DNA of 64,000 nt, from positions 1 through 64,000 of the forward strand of contig JAIFMH010000086.1 in NCBI GenBank assembly GCA_020048595.1, in the 5' to 3' direction. Of this stretch, positions 56,016 through 64,000 are shown in pieces; positions within the stretch are counted from its first letter, which is position 1, and the number at the start of each line of letters is the position of its first letter. The translations under genes were made by a program, and so were the position numbers. Source of the stretch: Bacteroidota bacterium (lineage in GTDB: Bacteria > Bacteroidota > Bacteroidia > Bacteroidales > UBA4417). The notes below the pieces were generated by a model. The model had not been told where the DNA came from, did no database searches, and saw only the letters and a list, made by a program, of their open reading frames with translations.

Positions 56016-58154
56016 TTATTTTATAGCCTGTTCCTTTAAAACTGAGATTTTATGTATCAGGGAATCCAGCTGAAATGTTCTGGTTAAAGGCTCTGCATTG
56101 GAGTACCATGTTGAAAAAATGCCGTGTTGTCCTTCGTACAAATATTTTTTTGCCTGGACTGCCTCATTATGAGCCATCTCAAGATTTTTAATCAGAATAT
56201 CCTTTTTTGCCTGATTTTTATATGCAAAAACAAAGTGGTACAGTGTTTTACTTAAATGGGACATATAGTAGCTGTATATCCGAAGGTTGTCGTTAAAAAA
56301 CGTTTGTTTATCCTTATCCAATTCAGACATCATTGCAGTACAACGTGCAGCTACAGATTCAAATTTGGGTAAAGTTTCTTCCATCCCATACAATAGGGCA
56401 TCTACCTGGTTCTGACTTTTATTAAATTCATTATCAATGCGAAATGTGCGGCCTTGAACACTCTCATAACCAATCTTGTGCAACGGATTCTTATTTAACT
56501 CCTCTTTTGAAGAATAAAACACTTCATAGATATGATCGAATGCCCTCGCATACCTTAAATCCTGAAACAAGAACTGGCGTTCCATTCCCTCAAATTCGGA
56601 TGCCTTGGGTTGCCAATATGAGTTGTAATAATCTTTGTATAGTTGTGCCACTTGCTTTGCATGTTTTGCACCAAAATACTGAGTACAATAATCCAGTATA
56701 AATTCGTCGGTGCTATAGCTATTATAATCCCATAGCATTTTTGCATTGGCCGATAATTCCATCACAAATTCTCTGACATTACCAGCATTAACTACGGAGA
56801 AATAGAGCGGTGATTTATTGTTGATGTACCGGTAATTGAACTCCATTTTCCAGGGACCTTCGGCCGGAGCAACATGAGCTCCGGTTGAGGCAAATCCAAA
56901 ATTCATATAATAACCCAGCTTAACAGGTTTTTCCGAATTAAAACTGACCAGATCGTCAAACGGATAGGGATCACGACGGGCGGCAACATAAGTCCAGATC
57001 ATGTTTTCACTCTCTGGCGGCTTTAAATAACCAGCAGCCATTAATGAAGCAATTTCATCGTAAAAGGTAATACGTGTGTATGGATTAGGATTTCCCGTAA
57101 CTTCTTTAATAATATCAAGTTGTGTCTGAAGCATTTTGTTTATTACCGCTGCCCTGTCTTTATCACTTTCAGGAGCATCTTCAAAAACACTCCAGAAAGG
57201 CTGATCTACTTTTCCCCTGAACGCGATGGTCCAGAGGTTTTCAATCCCACTCTTTTTGACAGTTTCTGCATTGTACCTGAAGAAATCTTTAATAGCAGAC
57301 TCATTCGCAAGTAATAACTTTGGAGCTTCCATATTTCTGACATTTCCCCAATAGTCGTCCCAAGTTCCAAAGGAAGTATTAAGTCCTGATGTATGATGGG
57401 AAGTAATCACTAATCCATATTTGTCGATTAAATTGGCATAATTACTTACTTTATAACCCGGTTCAATGGTAGAATAAGTTTCAACAGTATTCAATTTAAG
57501 CCGTAGTGTTGTTTCAAGCCAAACATTCTCATTTTCCTTTGAAAGCTTTTTCCATGGATTGAAAAAATCCTGGTCGCCCGGTAAAATGCTCCGGTACCTC
57601 ACCTGTGGCGATTTGAAGAAAATATCGAAATCATCGGCAATTAATATCTCATCTTTTTTAACAGGAATCCACGAACTCCAATGGTGCAGGGGAGGTACAT
57701 CAAGAATTTTTTCGGAGAAAGTGTAGATGGCATAAATTGTACCCCGGAGGTCATTTCCTTCAAGATAAATCCTATTATTCTCCGAATCAGCATATATCCG
57801 GTGAGATTCAAAACCATCGAGCTTCCTGACTTTATCAAACGGTATGGCAAGATGCCCTGATGATCGGTTTACAATTACAATTTCCGGCTTTGAAATGTCA
57901 GCATCCATCTTATTTACAACGGATGGCTTTGTTCCCATAACACTCACAAAGTCTTTCAGAAAGGCATTAAGCGCGATCTTGAGAGGGCCATCTTCCTTAT
58001 CAGAAAATACAATTGTCAGGTCATTTTTACTTAATTTTATAACTTTTCCCTTCATCGGATTCGCATTCAGTGAAAAAGCAATAAGCTGAATTAAAATTAC
58101 CAGCAAGAGTGATTTAATTCCCGAAAAATTGTTAGAGTTCATCCTATTTTTCAT
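56016..58154 (-). CDS. GH115-like protein, candidate alpha-glucuronidase
   Basis: A 712-residue exported protein (hydrophobic signal segment, residues 13-31). The N-terminal alpha/beta domain (IVNRSSGHLAIPFDKV, LEGNDLRGTIYAIYTFSEKI) is followed by a TIM-barrel-like region. That region has RYRSILPGDQDFFNPW, KLNTVETYSTIEPGY, TSHHTSGLNTSFGTWDDYW, WTIAFRGKVDQPFW and YYMNFGFASTGAHVAPAEGP, then a helical domain. The order and several blocks agree with GH115, whose characterised members remove (4-O-methyl)glucuronic acid from xylan. Many GH115 landmarks are altered, for example RGIFINDE-like and TRGMRGEGD-like blocks, so the substrate may differ. Glucuronic acid on a mannan backbone would fit the neighbours; that is inference. 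Confidence 0.75.
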   Translation of the reverse strand: MKNRMNSNNFSGIKSLLLVILIQLIAFSLNANPMKGKVIKLSKNDLTIVFSDKEDGPLKIALNAFLKDFVSVMGTKPSVVNKMDADISKPEIVIVNRSSGHLAIPFDKVRKLDGFESHRIYADSENNRIYLEGNDLRGTIYAIYTFSEKILDVPPLHHWSSWIPVKKDEILIADDFDIFFKSPQVRYRSILPGDQDFFNPWKKLSKENENVWLETTLRLKLNTVETYSTIEPGYKVSNYANLIDKYGLVITSHHTSGLNTSFGTWDDYWGNVRNMEAPKLLLANESAIKDFFRYNAETVKKSGIENLWTIAFRGKVDQPFWSVFEDAPESDKDRAAVINKMLQTQLDIIKEVTGNPNPYTRITFYDEIASLMAAGYLKPPESENMIWTYVAARRDPYPFDDLVSFNSEKPVKLGYYMNFGFASTGAHVAPAEGPWKMEFNYRYINNKSPLYFSVVNAGNVREFVMELSANAKMLWDYNSYSTDEFILDYCTQYFGAKHAKQVAQLYKDYYNSYWQPKASEFEGMERQFLFQDLRYARAFDHIYEVFYSSKEELNKNPLHKIGYESVQGRTFRIDNEFNKSQNQVDALLYGMEETLPKFESVAARCTAMMSELDKDKQTFFNDNLRIYSYYMSHLSKTLYHFVFAYKNQAKKDILIKNLEMAHNEAVQAKKYLYEGQHGIFSTWYSNAEPLTRTFQLDSLIHKISVLKEQAIK

Positions 58155-58177
58155 ATTTGGTTTAGTAACCGGAATTT

Positions 58178-61100
58178 TTACATTTTTTCAAATCTTTTTG
58201 TAAAGTCTTCATCACGGTGTAAGTCTTCTAATGGTGATTGAAGCGGTATTGCATTACCTTCATCGCCAACACTCAAAGCAACAATGCGAACGAAACGTGA
58301 ATTTGGCAGGGTGATGTTTGTGGCGCCTTCAGGTATTTCAAGCCGGTATGAAAACAGGTAACTATATTCATAAAGCGCATCGCCGTCAGGCCTGTGATGG
58401 TGCGAAGCTGCCCATGCAATGCGTTGATCGCGGATAAATGCCGGATGAATTGTTTTCAGATTATTTCGCATTGAATAGGATAATTCTGCAACATATCCTT
58501 CGAATTCACGGTTATCCCATAAGCCCATATAACCTGTCCAGCCACCTATGGTTAACGGGTATTCCTTTTCACCAACCTTAAAGATTACATCGGAATCGAC
58601 ATCAGCAGCAGCTAAAATGTGCAATACTTTTGTGCCTTCAGGAAAAGCAATACTTTGCCCTTTACATGCCACTGCATTAAAATCGCCCTCCTTACGTGAA
58701 CCAATATCAAACAAAACGTTGCCCAGATGAACTGTATCACCAATCATTTCAGCCGGATAAGTTCCCCCCTTACCATCGAGACTACCCCGATAACCTTCAT
58801 TTCTTGGAGTTCGATCTACGTATCCATCTTCGCGGTTGCTGTTAAAGCTAAAAATATCAGTCTCGTATTTAAGTTTTAAGGGTTGAGTTACAGCAGGCAT
58901 CTTTTCCTCTCCTGATATCTTTAACAGAACAGTTTTTAGTTCATAAGGTGTAAAGTCCAAACTAAGCACATTCTTTTTCGTGGCAAGTTTTACGTTCAAC
59001 GGGCGTTCAGCTCCATCAAGTTCTTCTGCGGCAAGAATTGGCACTGAAGCAGAAAGCATAACATCTTTGCACTCTTTTCCTGATAATTCCTGTAAACGCA
59101 CTACAACACCCGAACCATCTTCAGCCATTTTAACGGCTTGTATGTTTACCTGATCGCTATTGATATTTAGAAGAGAGAAAGAACTTGCCTTCCCTTTATG
59201 CTTTGGCACAGCAAAAGCTGCCGGACGCTGCTCAAAACGCATGGCTTCCCAGTGCGATTTACCTTCGCGCCAGTCGCCTTTATGGCCTGTAACAGAATAA
59301 GTAAACAGATGTCGTCCCCAATCCTGCCATCTCATTTCACTCATAGTACCATCGTCCAGCACTTCCTGTTCACTATCCTTGGTATCCGGCCCATGAATTA
59401 AGGTAAGTCTTATGGTATGGTCGTCTACTTTGTCACTCCCGTATTTTGCACCCGTAAGCAGTGAAACTCCATACGAACCTGATTTATCAGTTAAGTCTAT
59501 CCAGGCATGATGAGGCACCTCATATTGCTTTTCGTTTCTATTACCGCGTTTGATAGTTCCCAAATCGAGGTTATAGGTTGCCTCAGGTGCTCCTGCCGTA
59601 AAGTGGAATGCAGCCTTCAACAGAGTCCCGCGACTTTTCCAATCTATAAGGTTTGCTGTTTCCACGCGGCTTCCATCGGCTCCTGCCGAAAGTCTTATTC
59701 GTTGAGTGATTTTTGAACCTTCGTTCTCCCTGATTACTTCAACAGCAACCCTGACAGGACCTTCCTCAATAACTTTAACTGAGATAGAATTCGATGCTAC
59801 GCTTCGTGCAGGTTGTTTTATATCTTTCCAGTAGATACGCCATGCCGGCTTGGTATCCGGAAAGTCTTCCCCAAATTCAAGTTGTATAGGTTTTTCAAGT
59901 AATTCTTTATTAATTCTTTTATCGAATATACTTGCTACGTCGCCGTTGGCATCTATGGTTACTTTAAAATTACTGTTTTCCAAAAAGTCTTTATGAACAA
60001 CTAATTCTGAATTTTTAATCTGTGTTTTTTCCTGGCGAATTGAATAAACAGCTGCTCCAACAGGAGGAAGATCAGCCAGAAATAAAATTCGTCTTTTCCC
60101 ATCAAATCCTGCTGTAATCTGCGAAGGGACTTCTTTCCCTTTTGAATCAAATACTGCAAGAGATTCCGCATTTACCAGTTCTTCAGGAAGAAAGGCTTCG
60201 ACATGATCTTTACGTGAAATGGAAAGCGGATTAAGCACAACTACTGGTACTCCCGGAACATCGGTATTGAGGGCCCTTGCCAAAGTGCCAACTGCATCCT
60301 GATATACTCCGGCAAATCGGTTCAGGGCAATAATTCCATCGTTCCAGCCTTGTTCGTAGGCTTTGGGGATGCTGGTTCCGGGCAGGTTATCATGAAACTG
60401 ATTACGAAGCATTAATCCCCAGGCATCATTCAGCGTGACGTAAGGATATTCAGCCCCATTTAACAGGTGGGCGGCAACGGCTGCACGCTCGCTGGCATCA
60501 GCCAACAGTTCAGCATCGCGGTTTAATTTCTTTGTATAGGCCTGTGATGAAAGTACTCCGGTTGAATGTTTTATAAGCAAAAGATCCTTATTCCAGGTTG
60601 GAAATTTTTCAGCCTGTTCATCTGTTATGGCCCTAAACATAAGGTCAGCCTGCCCGGCAACAACACTAACAGGACCTTTTGTTTCCTGAGCTTTTTTAAG
60701 TGTTTCGAGTGAAACTTTTTGAACTACGCCACCGCGGTCGGCATTGTTTTGATCACCTCCGCCAATGTAGAAATAGTCAATTGGAAGGCCGCTAACCGCT
60801 CTGTTCTTTTCCAAACGCGCCAGTGTCTCTTCGTGGGTGGAGTAAACTTGCTCATGTCCTTCAGCATAGTTGCCGGCATTTAGTGCAGCAATTACTGATT
60901 TTCCGTCGGGTCCAATCCACCGGCCTACATTGAACGGAATTCCGTTAGCTGATTCCCATGTTAACTTTTGGGTTGAGAATCCGCGAATTCCACAGTGATT
61001 TAAAACAGAGGGCAACGAATATGGAAATCCGAAACAGTCGGGAAGCATAAATTCGCGACTCTCTTTTCCGAATTCATTTTTAAAATACTGATAGCCCATT

Positions 61101-61564
61101 AGAATTTGACGTACCATAGATTCCGTTGACGGAACATTAACATCATTTTCAACCCATGAGCTGCCGCTTGGGTACCATCGACCCGCCGCAACCCATTCTT
61201 TAAGTTCTGCATATTTTTCAGGATAATACTCACGCATCATCTGATAACGACTTGCTCCTGACCAGTTAAATACATAATTTGGGTATTCCTCAAAAGCCTT
61301 AAAGTTATCATCCAGGGTATTTTTCAAAAAATCACGGATTACTTGTGGGTAAGACCAGCGCCACATGTCGTCGAGATGCGTATAGGGCACTGCAAACAAG
61401 GTTGGCCGGGTAATGTCAATTGACTTGGGATCAATCGGCTTTACAACAACTTTTATCGGGTTGTTATTTTGTGCAAAGGTGGCTATCGCCAGCAGACAAT
61501 TAAAGACACAAGCTATAGGAATGGCCTTTGTTAGACTGTAATTAGTTAAGAATTTTATATTCAT
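58178..61564 (-). CDS. GH38-family alpha-mannosidase with extra C-terminal beta-domain
   Basis: A 1128-residue protein with a signal peptide (ends TFAQ). The GH38 catalytic domain has zinc ligands in VPYTHLDDMWRW (His and Asp), the nucleophile Asp in FMLPDCFGFPYSLPSVL, a third zinc Asp region, and the late His of LRNQFHDNLPGTSIP. The family beta-domains follow from about residue 470. After residue 890 a further module appears (SFNSNREDGYVDRTP, LHILAAADVDSDVIFKVG, SYLFSYRLEIPEGATNITLP), a beta-sandwich that could bind sugar. GH38 enzymes are retaining zinc-dependent alpha-mannosidases. Expected role: trimming alpha-mannose from imported fragments in the periplasm. It is the largest enzyme in the window. 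Confidence 0.93.
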   Translation of the reverse strand: MNIKFLTNYSLTKAIPIACVFNCLLAIATFAQNNNPIKVVVKPIDPKSIDITRPTLFAVPYTHLDDMWRWSYPQVIRDFLKNTLDDNFKAFEEYPNYVFNWSGASRYQMMREYYPEKYAELKEWVAAGRWYPSGSSWVENDVNVPSTESMVRQILMGYQYFKNEFGKESREFMLPDCFGFPYSLPSVLNHCGIRGFSTQKLTWESANGIPFNVGRWIGPDGKSVIAALNAGNYAEGHEQVYSTHEETLARLEKNRAVSGLPIDYFYIGGGDQNNADRGGVVQKVSLETLKKAQETKGPVSVVAGQADLMFRAITDEQAEKFPTWNKDLLLIKHSTGVLSSQAYTKKLNRDAELLADASERAAVAAHLLNGAEYPYVTLNDAWGLMLRNQFHDNLPGTSIPKAYEQGWNDGIIALNRFAGVYQDAVGTLARALNTDVPGVPVVVLNPLSISRKDHVEAFLPEELVNAESLAVFDSKGKEVPSQITAGFDGKRRILFLADLPPVGAAVYSIRQEKTQIKNSELVVHKDFLENSNFKVTIDANGDVASIFDKRINKELLEKPIQLEFGEDFPDTKPAWRIYWKDIKQPARSVASNSISVKVIEEGPVRVAVEVIRENEGSKITQRIRLSAGADGSRVETANLIDWKSRGTLLKAAFHFTAGAPEATYNLDLGTIKRGNRNEKQYEVPHHAWIDLTDKSGSYGVSLLTGAKYGSDKVDDHTIRLTLIHGPDTKDSEQEVLDDGTMSEMRWQDWGRHLFTYSVTGHKGDWREGKSHWEAMRFEQRPAAFAVPKHKGKASSFSLLNINSDQVNIQAVKMAEDGSGVVVRLQELSGKECKDVMLSASVPILAAEELDGAERPLNVKLATKKNVLSLDFTPYELKTVLLKISGEEKMPAVTQPLKLKYETDIFSFNSNREDGYVDRTPRNEGYRGSLDGKGGTYPAEMIGDTVHLGNVLFDIGSRKEGDFNAVACKGQSIAFPEGTKVLHILAAADVDSDVIFKVGEKEYPLTIGGWTGYMGLWDNREFEGYVAELSYSMRNNLKTIHPAFIRDQRIAWAASHHHRPDGDALYEYSYLFSYRLEIPEGATNITLPNSRFVRIVALSVGDEGNAIPLQSPLEDLHRDEDFTKRFEKM

Positions 61565-61611
61565 GTATTTTTTTTAACCTCACAAAAACTTCGTTTGATT
61601 TAAGGGAAAAT

Positions 61612-62871
61612 TTATTTTCTTTCCGGCATCTTTTTCGAAAAAGGAATTTCGCCACGCAGCATTTTACCTGCCATGCCCGTTAACCACAAATAATGATCGG
61701 ATGGAACCTCTTTTTCAATAGGAACAAAAACACTTTTTCCAACCGGAACGTTATGCGCACATTTCATGATGGCAGTACCTTCATCAATTTCATCGAACAT
61801 GGCAACATAGATCATTTCAGCTCCACTCTCAAGTGCGCCGGCAATTTGCTTCCAGTAAAATTCACCTTTGTTCCTTGGAATTTTGTCTGATTTGTCATCT
61901 TTCATGTTGTGCCAGGAGAAGCCGGGATAAACAGTTGGGGCATAGGATTTCCCATTTTCTTTGCACCATTTCACATCATCAATAATATTCTCCTGACGGT
62001 AAGCTTCGTAATTTCCCTCGTTATAACGCCCGACCAACCAGGGATGAACAACGTCTGCCTGTTTGATGGCATCATGCAAACGTGGGTCGCCTTTTGTATC
62101 CGATCCAAGGGTTCTCCAGCGCGACGGGATTCCCAAATGAATGGAACAACCGCCATATATAGGATCGTTTTTGAAAAAATCCATGATATCAAATATTTCA
62201 GGGATGTGACCAGATTCCCTTGTTCCGGCGCTTATTCCCCAAAAAGCAACTAAAGGTTTATTATTATGAAAAAGGTAGGTTGTTTTCTTCCCCTGGTTTG
62301 TGAGTTTCAGGTCGTCAACCAGATGTTTCCAATCCGCTATCACCAGTTTGTATTTGCTGTCATCCATACTGCCAATATCGTACATCAAACAAATAGCAAT
62401 TCCATATTTAGTAGCAGCTTTTATAGCCGAAGCCATGACTTTGTCGTTATGATTTAGTCTTTCCTTGCTTGTAAGAACAGAGAAGAACCTTTGCATAAAC
62501 ACGCCATCAATCCCGTACTGTTTCATCCATTTAAAATGCAAATCAACGGTACTTTCATCGTAAGAGCTAAAAACATAGGCAGGAGAACCATCCGCGAACT
62601 TAAACGGTGTTTTGTATTTCACCTTGTACTCATCCATTTCAGGCCAGTTATCGAATTTACAACTTCCGTCTTCGAATTTGTTATTTAAAGCGTAGTGGGT
62701 CCAACCCCTTTGGGCGCCATCGCCCTCACAATTAAACCAGCCCTGATAACCAGCCATAACAAGCCCTTTATAACTCATGTATTTACTTTTTGGAGCATGT
62801 TTAGTTTGGGCTGAAATATGAATACTGAATAAGAGCATAAATAGTCCTGTTAAAAACAGTTTGTCCTTCAT
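61612..62871 (-). CDS. GH99/GH71-like glycoside hydrolase, candidate endo-alpha-mannanase
   Basis: Start at the ATG at 62871, which gives a proper signal peptide (KDKLFLTGLFMLLFSIHISA); an ATG 12 codons upstream (62907) is less likely. The 419-residue protein shows the GH99_GH71_like barrel: LVMAGYQGWFNCEGDG, SSYDESTVDLHFKWMKQYGI, GVFMQRFF, AICLMYDIGSMDD, LVAFWGISAG, YPGFSWHN and IYVAMFDEIDEGTAI. It ends with the PSDHYLWLTGMAGKMLRGEI block. GH99 enzymes cleave alpha-mannans or alpha-mannosides internally; the bacterial GH99/71-like group is less well defined. With GH38 and GH92 beside it, an endo-acting role on an alpha-mannan is plausible. A 3' relic of a second copy lies at 14825. Confidence 0.85.
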   Translation of the reverse strand: MKDKLFLTGLFMLLFSIHISAQTKHAPKSKYMSYKGLVMAGYQGWFNCEGDGAQRGWTHYALNNKFEDGSCKFDNWPEMDEYKVKYKTPFKFADGSPAYVFSSYDESTVDLHFKWMKQYGIDGVFMQRFFSVLTSKERLNHNDKVMASAIKAATKYGIAICLMYDIGSMDDSKYKLVIADWKHLVDDLKLTNQGKKTTYLFHNNKPLVAFWGISAGTRESGHIPEIFDIMDFFKNDPIYGGCSIHLGIPSRWRTLGSDTKGDPRLHDAIKQADVVHPWLVGRYNEGNYEAYRQENIIDDVKWCKENGKSYAPTVYPGFSWHNMKDDKSDKIPRNKGEFYWKQIAGALESGAEMIYVAMFDEIDEGTAIMKCAHNVPVGKSVFVPIEKEVPSDHYLWLTGMAGKMLRGEIPFSKKMPERK

Positions 62872-62956
62872 GGTGTATGTTTTGAGAATAAAAGTACCTG
62901 TGGGCATATAATTTTTAATTAATAAATGATTAACCGGATTAACAGATTAAAAAAGA

Positions 62957-64000
62957 TTACGATTTTAAACCGGCATTACAATTTATACGCAAATATTCAA
63001 AGCTTTTTAACAGCTCCGATTGCTGAAGTTCAATATCAAAATTTTTCTGGGTTATTCCTGCAGGAGGATTTTTGATTTCCTGTGGCTTTCCATTTTTTGC
63101 AAGATTTAGAAAAACTATAATGCCAGCTGCAGAGAGATTTGGGAAACCTTTCCAGAATTCGGGCTTTAAAAAAGGAGTCGGTCGTGCCGAGTTTGAAATG
63201 GTCTCCACATGAAGTGGGACTCCCGGGCATAATTCAGCCATCGTTTTTGAATAAAGTGGGTAGTCCAATATTCCTTCGCCGATAGCCATTCCCTGAAATG
63301 TGGCACCTTCCTGGGTTTCCCAAATGGCAACATCGCGCACGCTGGTACAAACTATGGTTGACCCCAATATCTTTAATGCCTCCATAGGATCTTCCATTGC
63401 CCAGAGTGCATTTGCCGGGTCGAATAGTGAACCGCAAATGTCAGTTCCGGTTTCATTAATAAGAGCCAACAATTCTTCTGAACGAAGGTCGCCGGCATGG
63501 TTTTCAAAAGCAAATTTAACCCCGGCATCTAAAGCTGCCTGGCGAAGCGACTTCATTACTTTTATCACAGCTTCCATGTGTGCTTCAATTCCGCCATCCA
63601 TATAGCGGTCATCAATACCACCGATACGTACACCAACTATTGGAGAACCAACAGCTGCTGCAACGCGAATCCCCTCACTCAATAAAGTCCCGGCATTTCC
63701 ATAATTTGAAGAGAAACTTTTAGATTTTTCGCTGATGCTTCCGGCTCCGATATAAATACTGATATCGTTATCTCTGGCCATTTTACTTAAAAGGGAAAGA
63801 TATTCAGGCTCTAGACTATCAAGCGGTTGAAGGGTATTCAGTAAAACTGAATCGAGCTTTTGTTTTATGGCATATTCTGTGAGTTGTTGAGCATTAAAAT
63901 TCATCCCCCGAAGAGAATGATTACACAATCCCAACGGAATTCTTGCGGATTCGGATGGCTTATTTTTCAAAAATTCAATTGAAGCAAAAGCGGGAAATGA
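62957..64000 (-). CDS. Exported TIM-barrel sugar isomerase/epimerase-like protein (5' end beyond window)
   Basis: The frame stays open to the window edge: residues SFPAFASIEFLKNKPSES precede the first part that can be aligned, so the true start lies past 64000 and a TTG at 63970 is not the start. FPAFA-like text looks like the end of a signal peptide, perhaps Tat. The body is an AP-endonuclease-2/xylose-isomerase-like TIM barrel: IPLGLCNHSLRGMNF, VGVRIGGIDDRY, VKFAFENHAGDL (metal Glu/His), CGSLFDPANALWAMEDP and VPLHVETISN. Relatives isomerise or epimerise sugars, and some are lyases acting on 3-keto-glycosides made by Gfo/Idh/MocA partners. The function here is not established. Confidence 0.82.
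   Translation of the reverse strand, partial: SFPAFASIEFLKNKPSESARIPLGLCNHSLRGMNFNAQQLTEYAIKQKLDSVLLNTLQPLDSLEPEYLSLLSKMARDNDISIYIGAGSISEKSKSFSSNYGNAGTLLSEGIRVAAAVGSPIVGVRIGGIDDRYMDGGIEAHMEAVIKVMKSLRQAALDAGVKFAFENHAGDLRSEELLALINETGTDICGSLFDPANALWAMEDPMEALKILGSTIVCTSVRDVAIWETQEGATFQGMAIGEGILDYPLYSKTMAELCPGVPLHVETISNSARPTPFLKPEFWKGFPNLSAAGIIVFLNLAKNGKPQEIKNPPAGITQKNFDIELQQSELLKSFEYLRINCNAGLKS

Noticed and set aside
62928..62950. Three GATTAA copies 8-9 bases apart between the isomerase-like and GH99-like genes
   Set aside because: Short, AT-rich and without a promoter-like element at a fitting distance; chance is likely.
63968..63970. TTG as start of the isomerase-like gene
   Set aside because: The frame stays open to the window edge with signal-peptide-like residues before it, so the gene is partial.
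1..64000. CRISPR arrays, tRNA, rRNA and prophage genes
   Set aside because: No regularly spaced repeats, RNA-gene sequences or phage proteins were seen.

Overview
The window is a Bacteroidota genomic segment. Two adjacent SusC/SusD pairs, a type IX secretion C-terminal domain, many lipoprotein signals and long co-directional enzyme clusters all point to this phylum. The number of sulfatases suggests a marine or sediment member, perhaps of Marinilabiliales/Prolixibacteraceae; that placement is inference. Every gene, including the one insertion sequence, lies on the minus strand, so transcription runs from position 64000 towards 1. I saw no rRNA, tRNA or CRISPR array. No stretch over 300 bases lacks a gene; the largest gaps are about 230 bases (29489-29719) and 200 bases (30626-30826), on either side of the transposase.

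Layout in transcription order. (A) 64000-61612: an exported TIM-barrel isomerase/epimerase-like protein (cut by the window edge) and a GH99/GH71-like protein. (B) 61564-48120: GH38 alpha-mannosidase, GH115-like protein, a solitary substrate-binding lipoprotein, two sulfatases, a GH92 enzyme and another sulfatase. (C) 47963-39419: a metallophosphoesterase with a damaged 3' end, a Gfo/Idh/MocA oxidoreductase, a second metallophosphoesterase, a parallel beta-helix protein, a sulfatase, a Tat-exported aldo/keto reductase and a Tat-exported ManD-like enolase-superfamily protein. (D) 39354-30827: five sulfatases and a mutarotase-like unknown. (E) 30732-29696: an IS982-family element inserted upstream of susC. 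(F) 29488-18724: susC1-susD1-susC2-susD2 and a DUF1735-type surface lipoprotein, followed by a terminator-like hairpin. (G) 18587-4863: seven more sulfatases, one with a LamG-like domain and one with a T9SS tail, plus a second GH92 gene and a short relic of a GH99-like gene. (H) 4814-1: an octaheme cytochrome-TPR lipoprotein and a TonB-dependent outer-membrane protein that runs off the window.

The genes read as one very large polysaccharide utilization locus. Sixteen formylglycine-type sulfatases, each with an intact C-x-P-x-R motif, would strip sulfate. GH92, GH38 and GH99-like enzymes would cut alpha-mannosidic linkages, and the GH115-like protein could remove uronic acid. The SusCD pairs would import the products. 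A heavily sulfated alpha-mannan or glucuronomannan is the simplest substrate consistent with this set, but the substrate is inferred. No transcriptional regulator and no sulfatase-maturating enzyme is present in the window. Two deletion scars (14825-14959 and 47173-47232) and the IS insertion show that the locus is being remodelled.
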